This document shows positions 54,400 to 64,000 of a DNA stretch of 64,000 nucleotides, one piece after another (within the stretch, counting starts at the first letter, position 1; each line of letters starts with the position of its first letter). The DNA lies in NCBI GenBank assembly GCA_003508835.1, contig PUFA01000077.1:7392001-7456000 (forward strand), given 5' to 3'. Both the position numbers and the translations under genes were made by a program. Below the pieces are notes generated by a model, which saw nothing but the letters and a program-made list of their open reading frames with translations, had not been told where the DNA came from and made no database searches. This stretch comes from Eonycteris spelaea. Taxonomy: Eukaryota > Chordata > Mammalia > Chiroptera > Pteropodidae.

Positions 54400-54960
54400 A
54401 GGCTCAAGCGCTGGGGCCGTTGGTGCCGGAACTTGCTGCATCGCGCTTTTCTGCTCTGGCTCCTTTCAAACCGGGGCAGGCTTCCGTGTCCCCGGGGAAT
54501 CGTCTTGGACCGTGATGATCACGTGTGGAATATGCTAAATCCACAACCCGAGGAGGCCTTCCAGGTGTCGTGCGTTTGCCGTCTTAATGGGGGAGATGCA
54601 ATCATTTGTCCTTTGCTTCGGAGGGGACGCCCTAGCCTTTCTCAGGACCCGTTACCACTGATGTGGCAGGACCTCGAGTCTTCCCGGGGTTCATCTCCCA
54701 CCCTCCGGAGTGCTTGTGTCTTGTCAAGACCTCCTCGGCACAGGTCGCTCCTTACTCATACTTACCGACCATCGGGAAGTCACCGGCTTAGTTGACCCAG
54801 GTGACGTTCCGTCCAGATGGGTCACGTCTCTTCAGGCTGTATGATGTCAGAGAACGGAAGAGCGACCGCAGCCCTCGGGGAAGACTGCGAATGTGTAATA
54901 TGATCCATGCCACGTGAACGTCAGCGGCTCCTGGTCCTCCTTCCTGAGCGAGATGGAAGG
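54400..54960. promoter_or_regulatory. CpG-dense block with CRE and E-box-like sites
   Basis: A hand scan gives about 40 CpG in 560 bases at roughly 55% GC. The sequence contains CACGTG at 54520-54525 and 54911-54916, TGACGT at 54802-54807 and ACGTCA at 54918-54923. The cluster resembles a regulatory element, but chance cannot be excluded. Confidence 0.3.
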
Positions 54961-56466
54961 GACTCATCCATCAGCTCAGCGGACACGTCCCATCCGCACT
55001 GTGTGAGCTGCTCGGCGGAGATGCTGCACACAGCATGGCAGTCACGATTAGAGCCACTGCTTGATCGGCCTCAGTGATGGCCTCTAGACCCTGCTAGTTT
55101 TACTTTGTGGCTAGATGGGCAAGTTAAATAGAGGTAGGGTGGGAACTACCACCCCCATATCTCTCAGATCTTTGAGGGTGGCACTAATCTCTCTCACGAT
55201 GCGGTCTTAATTTTGATTAACCATCTCTGCTCATGGAGGGTGGGTGGAGGTGGTTTCCTAAGTTTCTATTTGTCTCTCCCCACTGTGACAGTTTTTACTT
55301 CACTGGCCGAGGAAACATACGGAGTTCTGCCAACTGTCAAGTCTGTCTATTCCAGTTTCATATCCAGGAACCAAGAAAAGGACCACGGGGTGAACCTGCA
55401 GACCTACTGTGAGTTAGGCCTGAGCCTGGACTCCATTTTACTGCCTGGCCTCAGGCATCCTCATTCTAACAGGGGCCAAGGTAATACTATGGGTCTCATG
55501 TATCAACTCAGACCCTGTATCCAACAGTCCTCAAAGTTTCTGCATAATTTTTTTTTTTTTCTGAGTAAAACCCAGACATCTACTTTGACATGATGGTGCA
55601 GGGTCTTTCTTTCTGGGGTGAGTGCGGGGGGAGGGTTGGTCTTTTTTTTTCAGTCCATGCGCTCCATGTCTGAAAATGGGCTCAGGTTTGGAAACTTGGC
55701 AAGAGAGCCTGGCGCTTGATTTATTCTGATCGCATAGATTGAGCAATTCCCTCGCTGGCTGCTCGTCGAGCCTACGTTTAGGAATGTCTTGGTCTATTAA
55801 CCATCTCCGTGGCTGTCTGTGGGTCAGGCCCCTAGCCGCCTCTGTGACTTCGCTGCTCATTACAGTATTTGCGCTCATCTGGCTTCTGATGGTTAAGTGC
55901 CATCTGGCAAGTATTGTCTCGGGATCCATTACTCCCATTCCTATCAGGGAAGTCTGGCGCATCCAGAGTCTTCTGGCTGAATAATGTCATAACTCGGCCT
56001 TAGTCATGGGTTTGGCAGTCAGGAGACGAGGCGGGGGTCTAAACTGAGCGTGGGGTGGGGGCATATGTTTTCTTGCCACATACAGAAGAGCAGATAACTC
56101 TCTGCCTCATCTTAAAGCTCGGCGGGAGTGTTGGTGTTTACCAGGAGTCTTGGGCTACTTCTGCAGGCTCAGAGTACTGGAAGATGCGGGGGTTCGAGGT
56201 TCTTGAGTGCATCCATGCTCATGTGCTCATTCCAAGTCTCAGGTCCCTAGTTTTTTTCTGATTAAAGCTCTGACCTTGGCATAATAGAATTGCCAGGGTT
56301 GAGAATTTTCTGGTGCTCTGTTACCCTTATAATGAAAACCTAGACCTGATTCTCGGTCCTTCTAGCCTCCGACTATAGGAGATGAGATTTCTTTAGATGC
56401 TGCCAAAGAGCCCCTCTGACTTCGACACTTTGCCTTAAATTGGTGATTTTCCTATGGGACCATTAA

Positions 56467-56508
56467 GTTCCCATAATGTACTGGGAACTTTCTCCAGTAC
56501 ATTAATGG
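56467..56508. repeat. Overlapping inverted repeats (hairpin)
   Basis: The arms at 56471-56484 and 56494-56508 pair over 14 bases with a single bulge around a 9-base loop. A second palindrome, gttccc...gggaac at 56467-56488, overlaps it. Either hairpin could form, but not both. Confidence 0.85.
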
Positions 56509-57189
56509 TATTCAGTGAAAGTCATCCAGTTTTAGGGACCTTGTAACTAGCGCCCCATCGAAACCTCTCAAAAGCCTGAGATACTGCACCCCAAGTTCAT
56601 TTCTTTCCAAAGCTAACCCATCCCCATCTGCCACCACGGAAAGCCTTCATACTTGCACTGCACCATCGCCCCAGAAGCTGCGCATGCTCCCCTTATCCTG
56701 CCTCTCCCATCCCCCGTCCGCCAGTGCTGGAGGACTCACTGTCAGCCAGCCTGCAAATGGGCGCGCCAGCTCCCAAAGCCCATTTGAATCTTTGTCCTTA
56801 AAAGATTAAAGGTGCTAACTCTCTAAAGTCAGGTACTCTGGGACATAGATTCTGGAACAGAAATTCGGATGCAGGGTGTTTAATGGGGAGGACTTTTGGG
56901 CGCAACACTTGCAGGGGAACAAACAAGGTAGGACCAGGTGGAGGGAAACGCTGAACAACGATGCCGTCACCGCAGAGGCCTCAGCCAGTCCCCGGGAACT
57001 CCGAAGCTGAGCTGGCCCTGCAGAGTTGTCTTAAATTGAGGTGTCAGAACCTCTACGTGGACCAATAGGGCCTGCGTCCGGGAAGCTGAGATAACTGGGT
57101 GAGGCAGCGATTCCTGGGGGAGGGGGGCGTAATCCCCGGGCCAACCAGGGTTTCAGTCCTAAAAGGGGACCTGGGCAGAGACCACAGCA

Positions 57190-57385
57190 TCCGCTGCAAC
57201 AGTGGTTCTCAAAGTGAGGTCCCCGAACCAGCAGCATCAGCCTCACTTGGGACCTTGTCAGAGACACAAAATCTCGGCCCCACCTGCTGACTCAGAAACT
57301 CTGGGTATAAGATCCAGCAGACTGTGTTTTAACAACCCCCCTCAGTGAGTTCGACACAGAGGAAGTTTGCGTTCCACGGTACTAC
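57190..57385 (+). mobile_element. MER5A hAT-Charlie fossil, near full length
   Basis: The left terminal repeat 'acagtggttctcaaagtgaggtcc' is followed by 'cagcagcatcagcctcacttgggacc', 'ctgctgactcagaaactctgggtataagatccagcagactgtgttttaacaacccccc', and a degraded right end. This is the clearest MER5A in the window. Confidence 0.88.
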
Positions 57386-57714
57386 AAAGAGCGGGGCCTA
57401 GCAGATCATTTACAGAGAAAAATCCTTCTGCCCTGGGTCAGTTTCAACATACATTCAGAGAGGCCTATTCGATTGGTGGGACGGGTATGCATCGTGACAT
57501 CTATTTATAAATGATTTCCTTGCTCTATTTTTGCAAGTGTGTTCCTGCGTTTCTCAATGGACTGGTGCGTGAGGGTGACTGGCTCATTGGTTTCACCTGC
57601 TTGGCTACCGAGGCGTTTCCCAAGGAAAGTTCCAGCTGCTTTCAGGAAGTACCTGGGTCCTGAGCGGCTCGGATCTCTAGGAATACCAACACAAATGCCA
57701 AACAGCCCAGTGGG
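57386..57714. other. Unique sequence, nothing recognised
   Basis: No element or gene was seen. A 95-codon frame at 57539-57826 runs into the MIR. Confidence 0.35.
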
Positions 57715-57865
57715 AAAGGGTGTGGGGCTGGTATCGAGAGAACCTGAGTTCACAGCCTGGCTCCCCCAGCTCCTGACTGTGGGACCCCTTTCCTTTCTCA
57801 TCTGTGACGCAGTGGGGCTGATGTGAAGAGTGAAAGGAAATCACACCCAGTAACTGATAAAAGTG
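57715..57865 (+). mobile_element. MIR SINE, sense, diverged
   Basis: The text 'gagagaacctgagttcacagcctggctcccccagctcctgactgtgggacccctttcctttctcatctgtgacgc' follows MIR. Confidence 0.68.
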
Positions 57866-58224
57866 CGAGCTCTGCTTTCACTTTCCGTGTCCGGGCTTCT
57901 GGTTTCAGCTCTGCGGGAGCCGCGCGGTGTGACATCCCTTCCCATCCTGGGGCTGTCTGTCTCCCCATCTACAGAGTAGAAGGGTGTCGAGGGTGTTGAT
58001 ACGGACAGATTTGAGGTTTCTCAGGTCCCACTGTCCTAGTGCCTGTGAGTGGGATTCACGTTGGTCACCCTGTTCTCCAAGCATCCAGGACCCAGGGCTC
58101 CAGGAAGTGGGGGAGTCTTTTAGAGCATTTAAAATCTCCCTTTGCATTTGGTCCTAGCCTGCCCCACCCCCGCCCCCCATAGCCTCAGCGGTCCCAGCTT
58201 TGTGACTGGCATCCGGAGATGAGG
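57866..58224. other. Unique sequence, nothing recognised
   Basis: No element or gene was recognised. Confidence 0.35.
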
Positions 58225-58665
58225 CCCTGGCCCCCTCCTCAGCGTATCTGCTCCAGCCCCTGTCTCTTCCTAGTCTGTGAGCAAGCCAGCCTTCCCCGGA
58301 TCTGGCGGTCTGTGCATTTCCGATTCCCTCTCCTGGAACATTTCATCCCAGCTCCTCGCATGGCTGGCTCCTGCTCATCTTCTGGGTCTCAGCTCATCGT
58401 CACCTCCTGGGAGAGGCCTTCCCTAATCACCCCACTAAATTATCACCCACTCCCTTGACTCAGCTACCATCACATCAGCTCATCTCTTTCCCTCCAAGCA
58501 CTTTTCACAATCTGAAGCTCTCCGGTTTTGTTTCCTTCTGAGTTTCCTTGGCTGTTGTCTGTGTTTTCTATCAGAATGGGTACCTCCGTGAGGCTGGAAA
58601 CTCTGGTCTGACCTTGCTCCAGTGAATGACCCTAGCACATAGTTAGCGCTCAGGAATATTTCCAA
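58225..58665 (+). mobile_element. L2 LINE 3' UTR, sense
   Basis: The text 'catggctggctcctgctcatcttctgggtctcagctcatcgtcacctcctgggagaggccttccctaatcacccc' and 'gaatgggtacctccgtgaggctgg', then 'agcacatagttagcgctcaggaatattt' is L2 from its end region, well preserved. Confidence 0.9.
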
Positions 58666-59239
58666 ATGGGTGAGAGAGAGGGGACATGCTCTTGGGAACT
58701 CAGGCGAGCCCTCTCTCCCTCCTCCCCACTCTCCTTGCCCAGCCCCCTTTGGCTCTCATCACTGAAAAATGGGTTTCAACAGGCAGGCCCATTACCTCAC
58801 GCCACGTTACTGCACCTGTGGCTCATGCCAGACTCAGGAACTGACGGGACGTGCCGGATGGGCTGGGCCTGGCCCTGCTATCGCGGGTGCCCACTCCTAG
58901 CTCCTGGCTCCCAGCAGCCTCCCCAGGCGTTGGAGGCTAGGAGAGAATGAGAGCAGAGAGAGACAGGGGTTGGGCTTGGCTCTGCCTCCAATGAACCAGC
59001 AAACAAACCCAGAGCATCTGGTTTTGAATTTCATTGAGGACGTGTCAGCAGAGCCTGCGTTATGCCAGCCCAGGTGGGTAGGGGCAGCGATGGAGGATGC
59101 TCATGGCGGCGGTGAGGCGTGGTGCTGTAGCATGGGGTGATGACACTGCGCAGGCCTGGATGTGGTGTCGACAAACATGCGCACGAGCTGGGAGGTGGGG
59201 GGCATGTTGGGGTGACCCCTCAGGGAAGGGAAGAGAAAC
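58666..59239. other. Unique sequence, nothing recognised
   Basis: No element or gene was recognised. Confidence 0.35.
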
Positions 59240-59450
59240 GGTCATTTCCTGACAGTGTGTACTGGGTGCCAGGTGCTTTCACATGGGAATTCCATGAGGA
59301 TTTTTACACTCGCCTGGCATATTACTGATGTCACTTTTATACACAAGAAGATCGAGTCTAAGAGTTAAGGTAATGTGCCCAAGATCATTGGGTCCGGGTA
59401 TAGAATGGGGACCCAAAGGCAGTTCTGTCACAAACCTAAACCAAGCTCTT
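59240..59450 (-). mobile_element. MIR SINE, antisense
   Basis: The run 'tgtgtactgggtgccaggtgctttcacatgggaattcc' and 'aagagttaaggtaatgtgcccaagatc' is a clear reverse MIR. Confidence 0.82.
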
Positions 59451-59454
59451 CCTA

Positions 59455-59645
59455 GAGACTCTGGCTGAATGCCGTGGCTCAACTACTTCCTTGCTTTGTG
59501 AGTCTGGTCAGGTTTCTCAAATGCTGTCTCTGTTTTCTCAGTTATAATGGACGTATCACTGATCCATTTGGGGCAAGAACTGAATGAATGAATGGTGCTT
59601 GTAAAGCGCTTAGCGGATGGCCCGGTGCTCTGTGCCCAGACCCAT
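59455..59645 (+). mobile_element. MIR SINE, sense
   Basis: The text 'actacttccttgctttgtgagtctggtcaggtttctcaaatgctgtctctgttttctcag' and 'aatggtgcttgtaaagcgcttagcggatggcccgg' is a sense MIR directly facing the previous one. Confidence 0.78.
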
Positions 59646-59959
59646 TTCCTTTCTTGAGTACTGAAGTCCGAACCCATCGGTGGAGAGAACACCGTGAAGG
59701 CAGGAGACGAGGAGGGAGGAAACGCAGAGGCGGGAAATGGGATCCTCTCCGCTGAGCTCCAAGGGAATGCAAGCCGCCTCTGGCTCCCAGGGTGCCGTGT
59801 GGGCATCCTTTCCTCCGCGGGCCTGCTCAGTGGACGACCCTTTCCCCACTGTGTGGTGATGCGGGTCGGTCTGCCTCTTACCCGCTCTCTCTGTTGGCAT
59901 GAGAGCAGCGTCAGGTGGCAGGTGGAGCAGCGGCCGAGAGTCTAGACGAAAGGTTCTGG
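59646..59959. other. Unique sequence, nothing recognised
   Basis: No element or gene was recognised. The 231-codon minus frame 59610-60305 spans three MIRs and is not coding evidence. Confidence 0.35.
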
Positions 59960-60220
59960 AGGAGCAGGGTGGGGAGTGGGCACCTACCACGGACCGAGCC
60001 CTTTGCATGGCACCTGGGATCTCAGTGTCATTGGTCCCCTCTTCACGACTTTGAAGAGTGCGACAGGGCTTTCCTTGCTCTCCTTTTATTGGTGAGCAAA
60101 CCGATAATCGGAGAAATGAAGCCAGCTCAGCAGTCACACAGCCACTCCGGTGACGGATCCAGTGACAGAGCTTGGATTCGAACTCATGTCCATAAGTCAA
60201 AAACTGGCATGGCTTCTGGA
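59960..60220 (-). mobile_element. MIR SINE, antisense, near full length
   Basis: The text 'gcacctaccacggaccgagccctttgcatggcacctgggatctcagtg' and 'gagcaaaccgataatcggagaaatgaagccagc', then 'gcttggattcgaactcatg' is a full reverse MIR. Confidence 0.86.
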
Positions 60221-60224
60221 CCTG

Positions 60225-60350
60225 CCATGATTGACAAGTGGTGTGGGTCAGTGCTGCATTCCTTTGAGACTCACTTACTCCGTCTATAAAATGAAGAAGC
60301 TGCACCAGATGACCTTCAAGAGTCCTCCCGGCTCTGACACTCCTTGATCT
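60225..60350 (+). mobile_element. MIR-type SINE 3' variant, sense
   Basis: The run 'ctcacttactccgtctataaaatgaagaagctgcaccagatgaccttcaagagtcctcccggctctgacac' is a common MIR-related tail ('ctagatgatctctaaggtcccttcc'). Confidence 0.7.
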
Positions 60351-60639
60351 TCCCTAGGATGAATCGTTCTACCTTTCCTTTGTGTTCCACACATTTCCAG
60401 CTGCCGTAGTTGAAACATGCGAAGTTGTTGGATTTTTAGGTCACAGGCAGCTGAAGTGTTGCCATTTCATATAGTTTAGCCTAACACCATTTCACTTCCT
60501 CGTAGAGTTTTTTTTTTTTTTTTTTTCTCACTGCATCTGCCCTTTAAAAGCTTATGAATTCATAAGGAGCGGGGCCTCAAAGAACACTGGAGCTGGTGGG
60601 CTTTGGATGGGTAAAGAGAAATAAGCTTGGGAGAGAAAG
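60351..60639. other. Unique sequence with a T run
   Basis: A run of 19 T at 60508-60526 has no recognised retrocopy attached. No gene was seen. Confidence 0.35.
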
Positions 60640-60870
60640 CAAAGTGTTTCCTAAGTGCTAGATGCCTTCGTGGGTGCTTCTATACATAGTCTCCTCTCAT
60701 CTCTACCACAGCACTATGAAAGAGGTGTGAGTCTCTCCACTTTATAGGAGAGGAAACTCAATTTCCAAGAGTTCACGTGCCTTTTGATGGGCCGCACAGC
60801 TTAGGAAACGGCAGAGCTGGGATTTAAGACTAGTCCCCACCTAGCTTAGCGTCAAAGTTCTTTTCACATG
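60640..60870 (-). mobile_element. MIR SINE, antisense, near full length
   Basis: The copy starts 'cctaagtgctagatgccttcgtggg', continues 'aggagaggaaactcaatttccaagagttcacgtgcc' and ends 'gcagagctgggatttaagac'. It is nearly full length. Confidence 0.84.
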
Positions 60871-60949
60871 AGGAATCTTCATATCTGAAAGTCTCCATCA
60901 AGCGCAGATTTTACTACCAGGTATTGCAAGCAGGAGGATATCTAATTAC

Positions 60950-61090
60950 TTATCTGCTTCTTTATTCAATAAATACTTATTAGAATTCCTACTATGCATA
61001 GGATACAGTAAGGGGCTAGGGATAGGGCAAGAACTAAAACAGACCTGGTTATTGGCCTCATAGAGTCCATAGTTTAACTCCTTAGTCTTC
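60950..61090 (-). mobile_element. L2 LINE 3' end, antisense
   Basis: The text 'tttattcaataaatacttattagaattcctactatgcataggatacagtaaggggctagggatagggc' and 'tggcctcatagagtccatagtttaac' is an L2 3' end in reverse. Confidence 0.84.
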
Positions 61091-61143
61091 CTCTAAGAAG
61101 TTATGAATCTATTCATTATTCACCCACTGATTTGTGAGTCCAG

Positions 61144-61194
61144 TCATCCATCCATCCATCCATCCATCCATCCATCCATCCATCCATCATCCAT
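61144..61194 (+). repeat. (TCCA)10 microsatellite
   Basis: About ten perfect TCCA units, followed by a broader degenerate array. Confidence 0.96.
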
Positions 61195-61440
61195 ATATTC
61201 ATTAGATTGACTCACATATTTATGTGGTAATTTTTTCACATGCTCATTCATGTACTCAATCATTTTGTTACTCTTTCCTCTCATTTATTCACTCAAACAT
61301 TTAGAAATTCATTCATTCTTTCATTCATTCATTTATTCATTCTCACTCATTCTTCTACTCCTTTACTCCCTTCAGGAGTTCATTTACTGATATGCTAATT
61401 CATTTACTCACTCACGCTCACATTCATTCATTTTTTTAAC
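61195..61440 (+). repeat. Degenerate TTCA-type tetranucleotide array
   Basis: Roughly 245 bases of interrupted TTCA, ATTC and TCAT units. It ends exactly where a second reverse L2 terminus starts. This is the expected place for growth of the L2 tail repeat in reverse orientation. Confidence 0.8.
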
Positions 61441-61500
61441 CATTGACTCATCGAACATTTATTAGTCCTGTCCCGTGTCCCAGGGCACCCAGACCCAGTT
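61441..61500 (-). mobile_element. L2 LINE 3' end scrap, antisense
   Basis: The text 'ttgactcatcgaacatttattagtcctgtcccgtgtcccagggcacccagac' is a worn reverse L2 terminus. Confidence 0.55.
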
Positions 61501-62184
61501 ACATACGAGTTCCAAAGGAAGGCGATTGCTCTCCTTGTCTTTTTCGACACGCCAGTGCAGAATACTCTCTGTGGTATCTATTTAGTGGGAGAGTCCAGGG
61601 AGCTGTAAAGGGTCAGGGCAAGTACCGCAGCCTGCCAGCGCTAATCTGGGAGCCTCTCAGGTGAGACAACAATCTTCCCACAAAGTGTCACCTGTTGCCA
61701 CCTCCTAGAAGGGATCCTCTTGGAGAAGCTGCCAGCGTTCAGCTTTCTGTCTGTCCTCCCTTCTCCTCAGAGAAGACTCCCCTGAAGCTATTGGTCTTCC
61801 CGGACTCTGTGCCAGGCCTGACGAATGACTGGCAGGGTGGAGGCAATGCCTGGTGAGATATGAAGCCTGTTCTGTGAGGCTTATCTTGGGCCTGTGTGGC
61901 AACTGAAGACAGATACTAGGAGAAGAGGAGAAGCTTGGCGATCTCATCAGCAACTGTTGTTTTTGTATTTATCTGGGAATGGGGGCGAGGTAAAGGGTGG
62001 AATGGGATGGAGTCGCAGTAGAAAGAATTTAGATTAGACACCTGGAAGCACTTCCCAGCATCAATGTCCTAAGGTCAAAGGGAGACAGAGCAGCTGCCTT
62101 TTATCTTGAATCCACAGTACAGTATCATCATGCACAGGTGTTCAAAGAATGCCTACTGAACACGCAAGACTAAAGGTCCAAAGA
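61501..62184. other. Unique sequence, nothing recognised
   Basis: No element or gene was recognised. Frames are short and motif-free. Confidence 0.35.
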
Positions 62185-62380
62185 CTTGGGTCAAAAACCC
62201 TTCTTTGCCATTCATTCCCATTGGGGCCATTTTTTTTTTTTTTGCCCTATTTCACTCCTTTGAGCCTCTGTGTCTTTATCAGCCTTGTAGGGTTGTGTGA
62301 GGATTAAATGATGCAATATGTGAAAGTGCCTAGGCCAGTCGATGCCTGGCACATAGTTCATGCTTCAGAAATACCTGTGG
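62185..62380 (+). mobile_element. MIR SINE 3' two-thirds, sense
   Basis: The run 'ctttgagcctctgtgtctttatcagccttgtagggttgtgtgaggattaaatgatgcaatatgtgaaagtgcctaggccagtcgatgcctggcacatagttc' is an excellent MIR 3' part. A T run at 62230-62242 replaces part of the core. Confidence 0.84.
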
Positions 62381-63094
62381 CACCTGAATTCTGGAACCCC
62401 TGTGCCCCATGGTAGTCCAATAAAAATGGATCCAACAAGTCATTACATGATTTAATTTATGGGGATACAGAATGTCTATTTATGTTGGTTAATAGCCAAC
62501 GGGTTTGGGAGTGAGACAGACCTGACAATGTTTAGAGCTGGGTGTGTGATGTGGGGTCAATTGAGGAGGAAGACGGAACACTGGACAGAAAGAATCCATG
62601 GCGAAGTCAGGAGGACACTTAACCCACCTGCTGGCCAAATGATAGGAGAGGTTTGAGAGGAAAAAAAAGAAATCCAAAATTTTTAAACAGAAAAAACATA
62701 TGTTCAGATTTTGCTCTTTGCAAAGGGTGTTCAAAGGGTGTGCTAAGGCAGGATGCATTTGAGGGTGCAGGGAGTTCAGCCTGCAGGCTCTGCGGAAGTC
62801 CAGGTGAGATGGCTAAAGCCAGGTGCAGTGATCAAGGGAGAGCTCAAGGCGAGCTGGGTCTTAGCTGCCTTGTCTCTTTGTGAAGGGTAAGTGGAGGAGG
62901 CATTGGCAAAAACATTAGAAATTGTTCCAGGCATTCTTTACAAGATTCTGATAGCAATGAACTCTGCACTTCCTTTGAAGAGGAGTGTTATACTACATAG
63001 CCAAGGCCTTACCAGTCTCTGCTCTCTTTGACCCAATAATGTCGGTGGAAGACAGTGGGAGGAGATTATCCAAACTATGGAGGAAGGTTTGCAA
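62381..63094. other. Unique sequence, nothing recognised
   Basis: No element or gene was recognised. Confidence 0.35.
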
Positions 63095-63170
63095 TAGTCA
63101 GGGATTCATTATTGAGCACTTATTATATGCTGGGTTCCGAGGGTACATCAGGGCATATTAAGGAGGAAAC
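63095..63170 (-). mobile_element. L2 LINE 3' end scrap, antisense
   Basis: The text 'tcattattgagcacttattatatgctgggttccgagggtacatcaggg' is the reverse L2 terminus. Confidence 0.65.
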
Positions 63171-63209
63171 AAATCTGGGAGAGACTTTGAAGGACTACTG
63201 AGGTCTTTT

Positions 63210-63345
63210 GTCTAGTCATTTAATCAAAAAATATTTACTGAGCACAGCTATGTGTCTGTGTTCGTCAAGGCTCTGGGTTTACAACAAGGAAAACCGTGTC
63301 TACTTTCTTGGTATTCAGAACTGTGAGAGCAGAAGCTAGCAGGCC
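63210..63345 (-). mobile_element. L2 LINE 3' end scrap, antisense
   Basis: The text 'atttaatcaaaaaatatttactgagcacagctatgtgtctgtgttcgtcaaggctctgggtttacaac' is a second reverse L2 terminus right after the first. Confidence 0.7.
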
Positions 63346-63639
63346 ATCACAATGTGAGTCTTCGCGCCAATATAGCAGGCTTCCCTGACCCTCCAAAATT
63401 AAATTTGCATCTTCTCTTATTTGCTGTTCTCTGTCTTCCCTAGTTTCACAGATGGGAACTCAACTTTCTTTCTCAATTCCCACTAAAAGTCATCATCCAA
63501 GGCCTTTGTATGTGTCGAAAACTTTACTGAAGATTTAGGGAGCTGGAGGAAGGGTCACACTGAGAAGGCAAATGTATTAAGTTTGAGTTAATTAATCATC
63601 ACTGTTCTTTCAGGTTCTTTGCCCAATAGTGTTTTGGCT
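63346..63639. other. Unique sequence, possibly L2-derived
   Basis: The text near 63390-63500 has faint L2 3' UTR features. No gene was recognised. Confidence 0.3.
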
Positions 63640-63862
63640 GCCATGTTTCCCTCACCTTCTGTACCTCTGCTTCCTGGACCATCGTCCTTTATGGCAAAAG
63701 AAGTTCCAGTTGTATTTCTCTGTTGCCCACACTTATAATCACTTGTACAAAGTCTGTCATTCCTGCTACCTTGTAAGCTCCTTGGAGCACCCTCGCCTTC
63801 CATAATGGACAATTTGAAAATAGTTATTTAGTAACTAAATGAATGGATGAATAAGACCCCGT
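63640..63862 (+). mobile_element. L2 LINE 3' end, sense
   Basis: The text 'tgcccacacttataatcacttgtacaaag', 'accttgtaagctccttggagcacc' and the closing 'aaatgaatggatgaataag' give an L2 3' end including its tail repeat. Confidence 0.75.
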
Positions 63863-64000
63863 TCAGATCACTGCAAAGACATTGTGCTACCCACATCTTT
63901 GAGAGGCAGGAAAACAAGTTAAACTTTATCAAAAATAGTGCCACATAGGATTCTGAATAACAAGATGGAATCTAACTATCTAGTTTTGACATTTGTTCTT

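Larger units (their letters stand above)
53641..57189. other. Longest run without a recognised repeat
   Basis: About 3.5 kb with no recognised repeat. It holds a CpG-dense block (54400-54960), a 213-codon plus frame at 54154-54795 without motifs, a 143-codon minus frame at 55531-55962, T runs at 55548-55560 and 55639-55648, and a hairpin at 56467-56508. No gene could be supported. Confidence 0.4.

Noticed and set aside
59610..60305. 231-codon minus-strand gene
   Set aside because: The frame runs through three MIR SINEs and their flanks, so its openness is incidental.
60508..60526. Pol III terminator or retrocopy tail
   Set aside because: A 19-T run with no Pol III gene upstream and no recognisable source sequence attached.
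1..64000. Bacterial-type operons, secretion, defence or biosynthetic systems
   Set aside because: Repeat content, base composition and absence of packed genes show mammalian nuclear DNA.

Overview
This is a mammalian nuclear DNA window with no protein-coding exon that I can defend. It looks like intergenic or deep intronic sequence. There is no bacterial-style gene packing, and the open frames are short, unrelated to any protein I recognise, and often run through ancient repeats on either strand. The only gene-derived sequence I am confident of is a decayed processed pseudogene of ribosomal protein L23a at 19820-20342, minus strand.

Lineage: the bulk of recognisable content is old mammal-wide repeats (MIR, L2, L1M tails, MER5A and MER20 hAT elements, LTR-like pieces), so the host is a placental mammal. 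Two L1 3' ends, at 11345-11490 and 15968-16223, carry wording that I associate with bat L1 elements. I see no primate Alu, rodent B1/B2, carnivore tRNA-Lys SINE or vesper-bat Ves SINE. A bat outside the vesper-bat group is my best guess. It rests on remembered consensus sequences, not on a search.

Layout. 1-8.7 kb: MIR and L2 pieces, an L1M tail at 2.1 kb and a TGGA array grown from an L2 tail. 8.7-13 kb: three antisense L1M tails and one lineage-type L1 tail. 13-15 kb: unique sequence. 15-17 kb: antisense L1M, then a sense L1M split by a younger L1. 19.4-20.9 kb: sense L1M split by the antisense RPL23A pseudogene. 21-24.4 kb: LTR-like, L2 and MIR pieces. 26.6-27.4 kb: a long antisense L1M tail with a CA repeat inside. 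28-34 kb: dense MIR, MER5A and LTR-like fossils. 35-49 kb: GC-rich, mostly unique, with CpG-rich blocks at 39.4-40.5 and 48.4-48.7 kb. 50-53 kb: L2 and hAT fossils. 53.6-57.2 kb: the longest run without a recognised repeat, including a CpG-dense block at 54.4-55.0 kb and a hairpin at 56.5 kb. 57-64 kb: MER5A, L2 and a cluster of alternating MIRs.

Nothing here works as a set of cooperating genes. The useful signals are regulatory candidates, meaning CpG-rich blocks and motif clusters in unique DNA, and the layered order of insertions. Repeat boundaries are by eye, usually good to about 10-30 bases. Family names come from memory of consensus sequences. I did not find an undescribed biological system.
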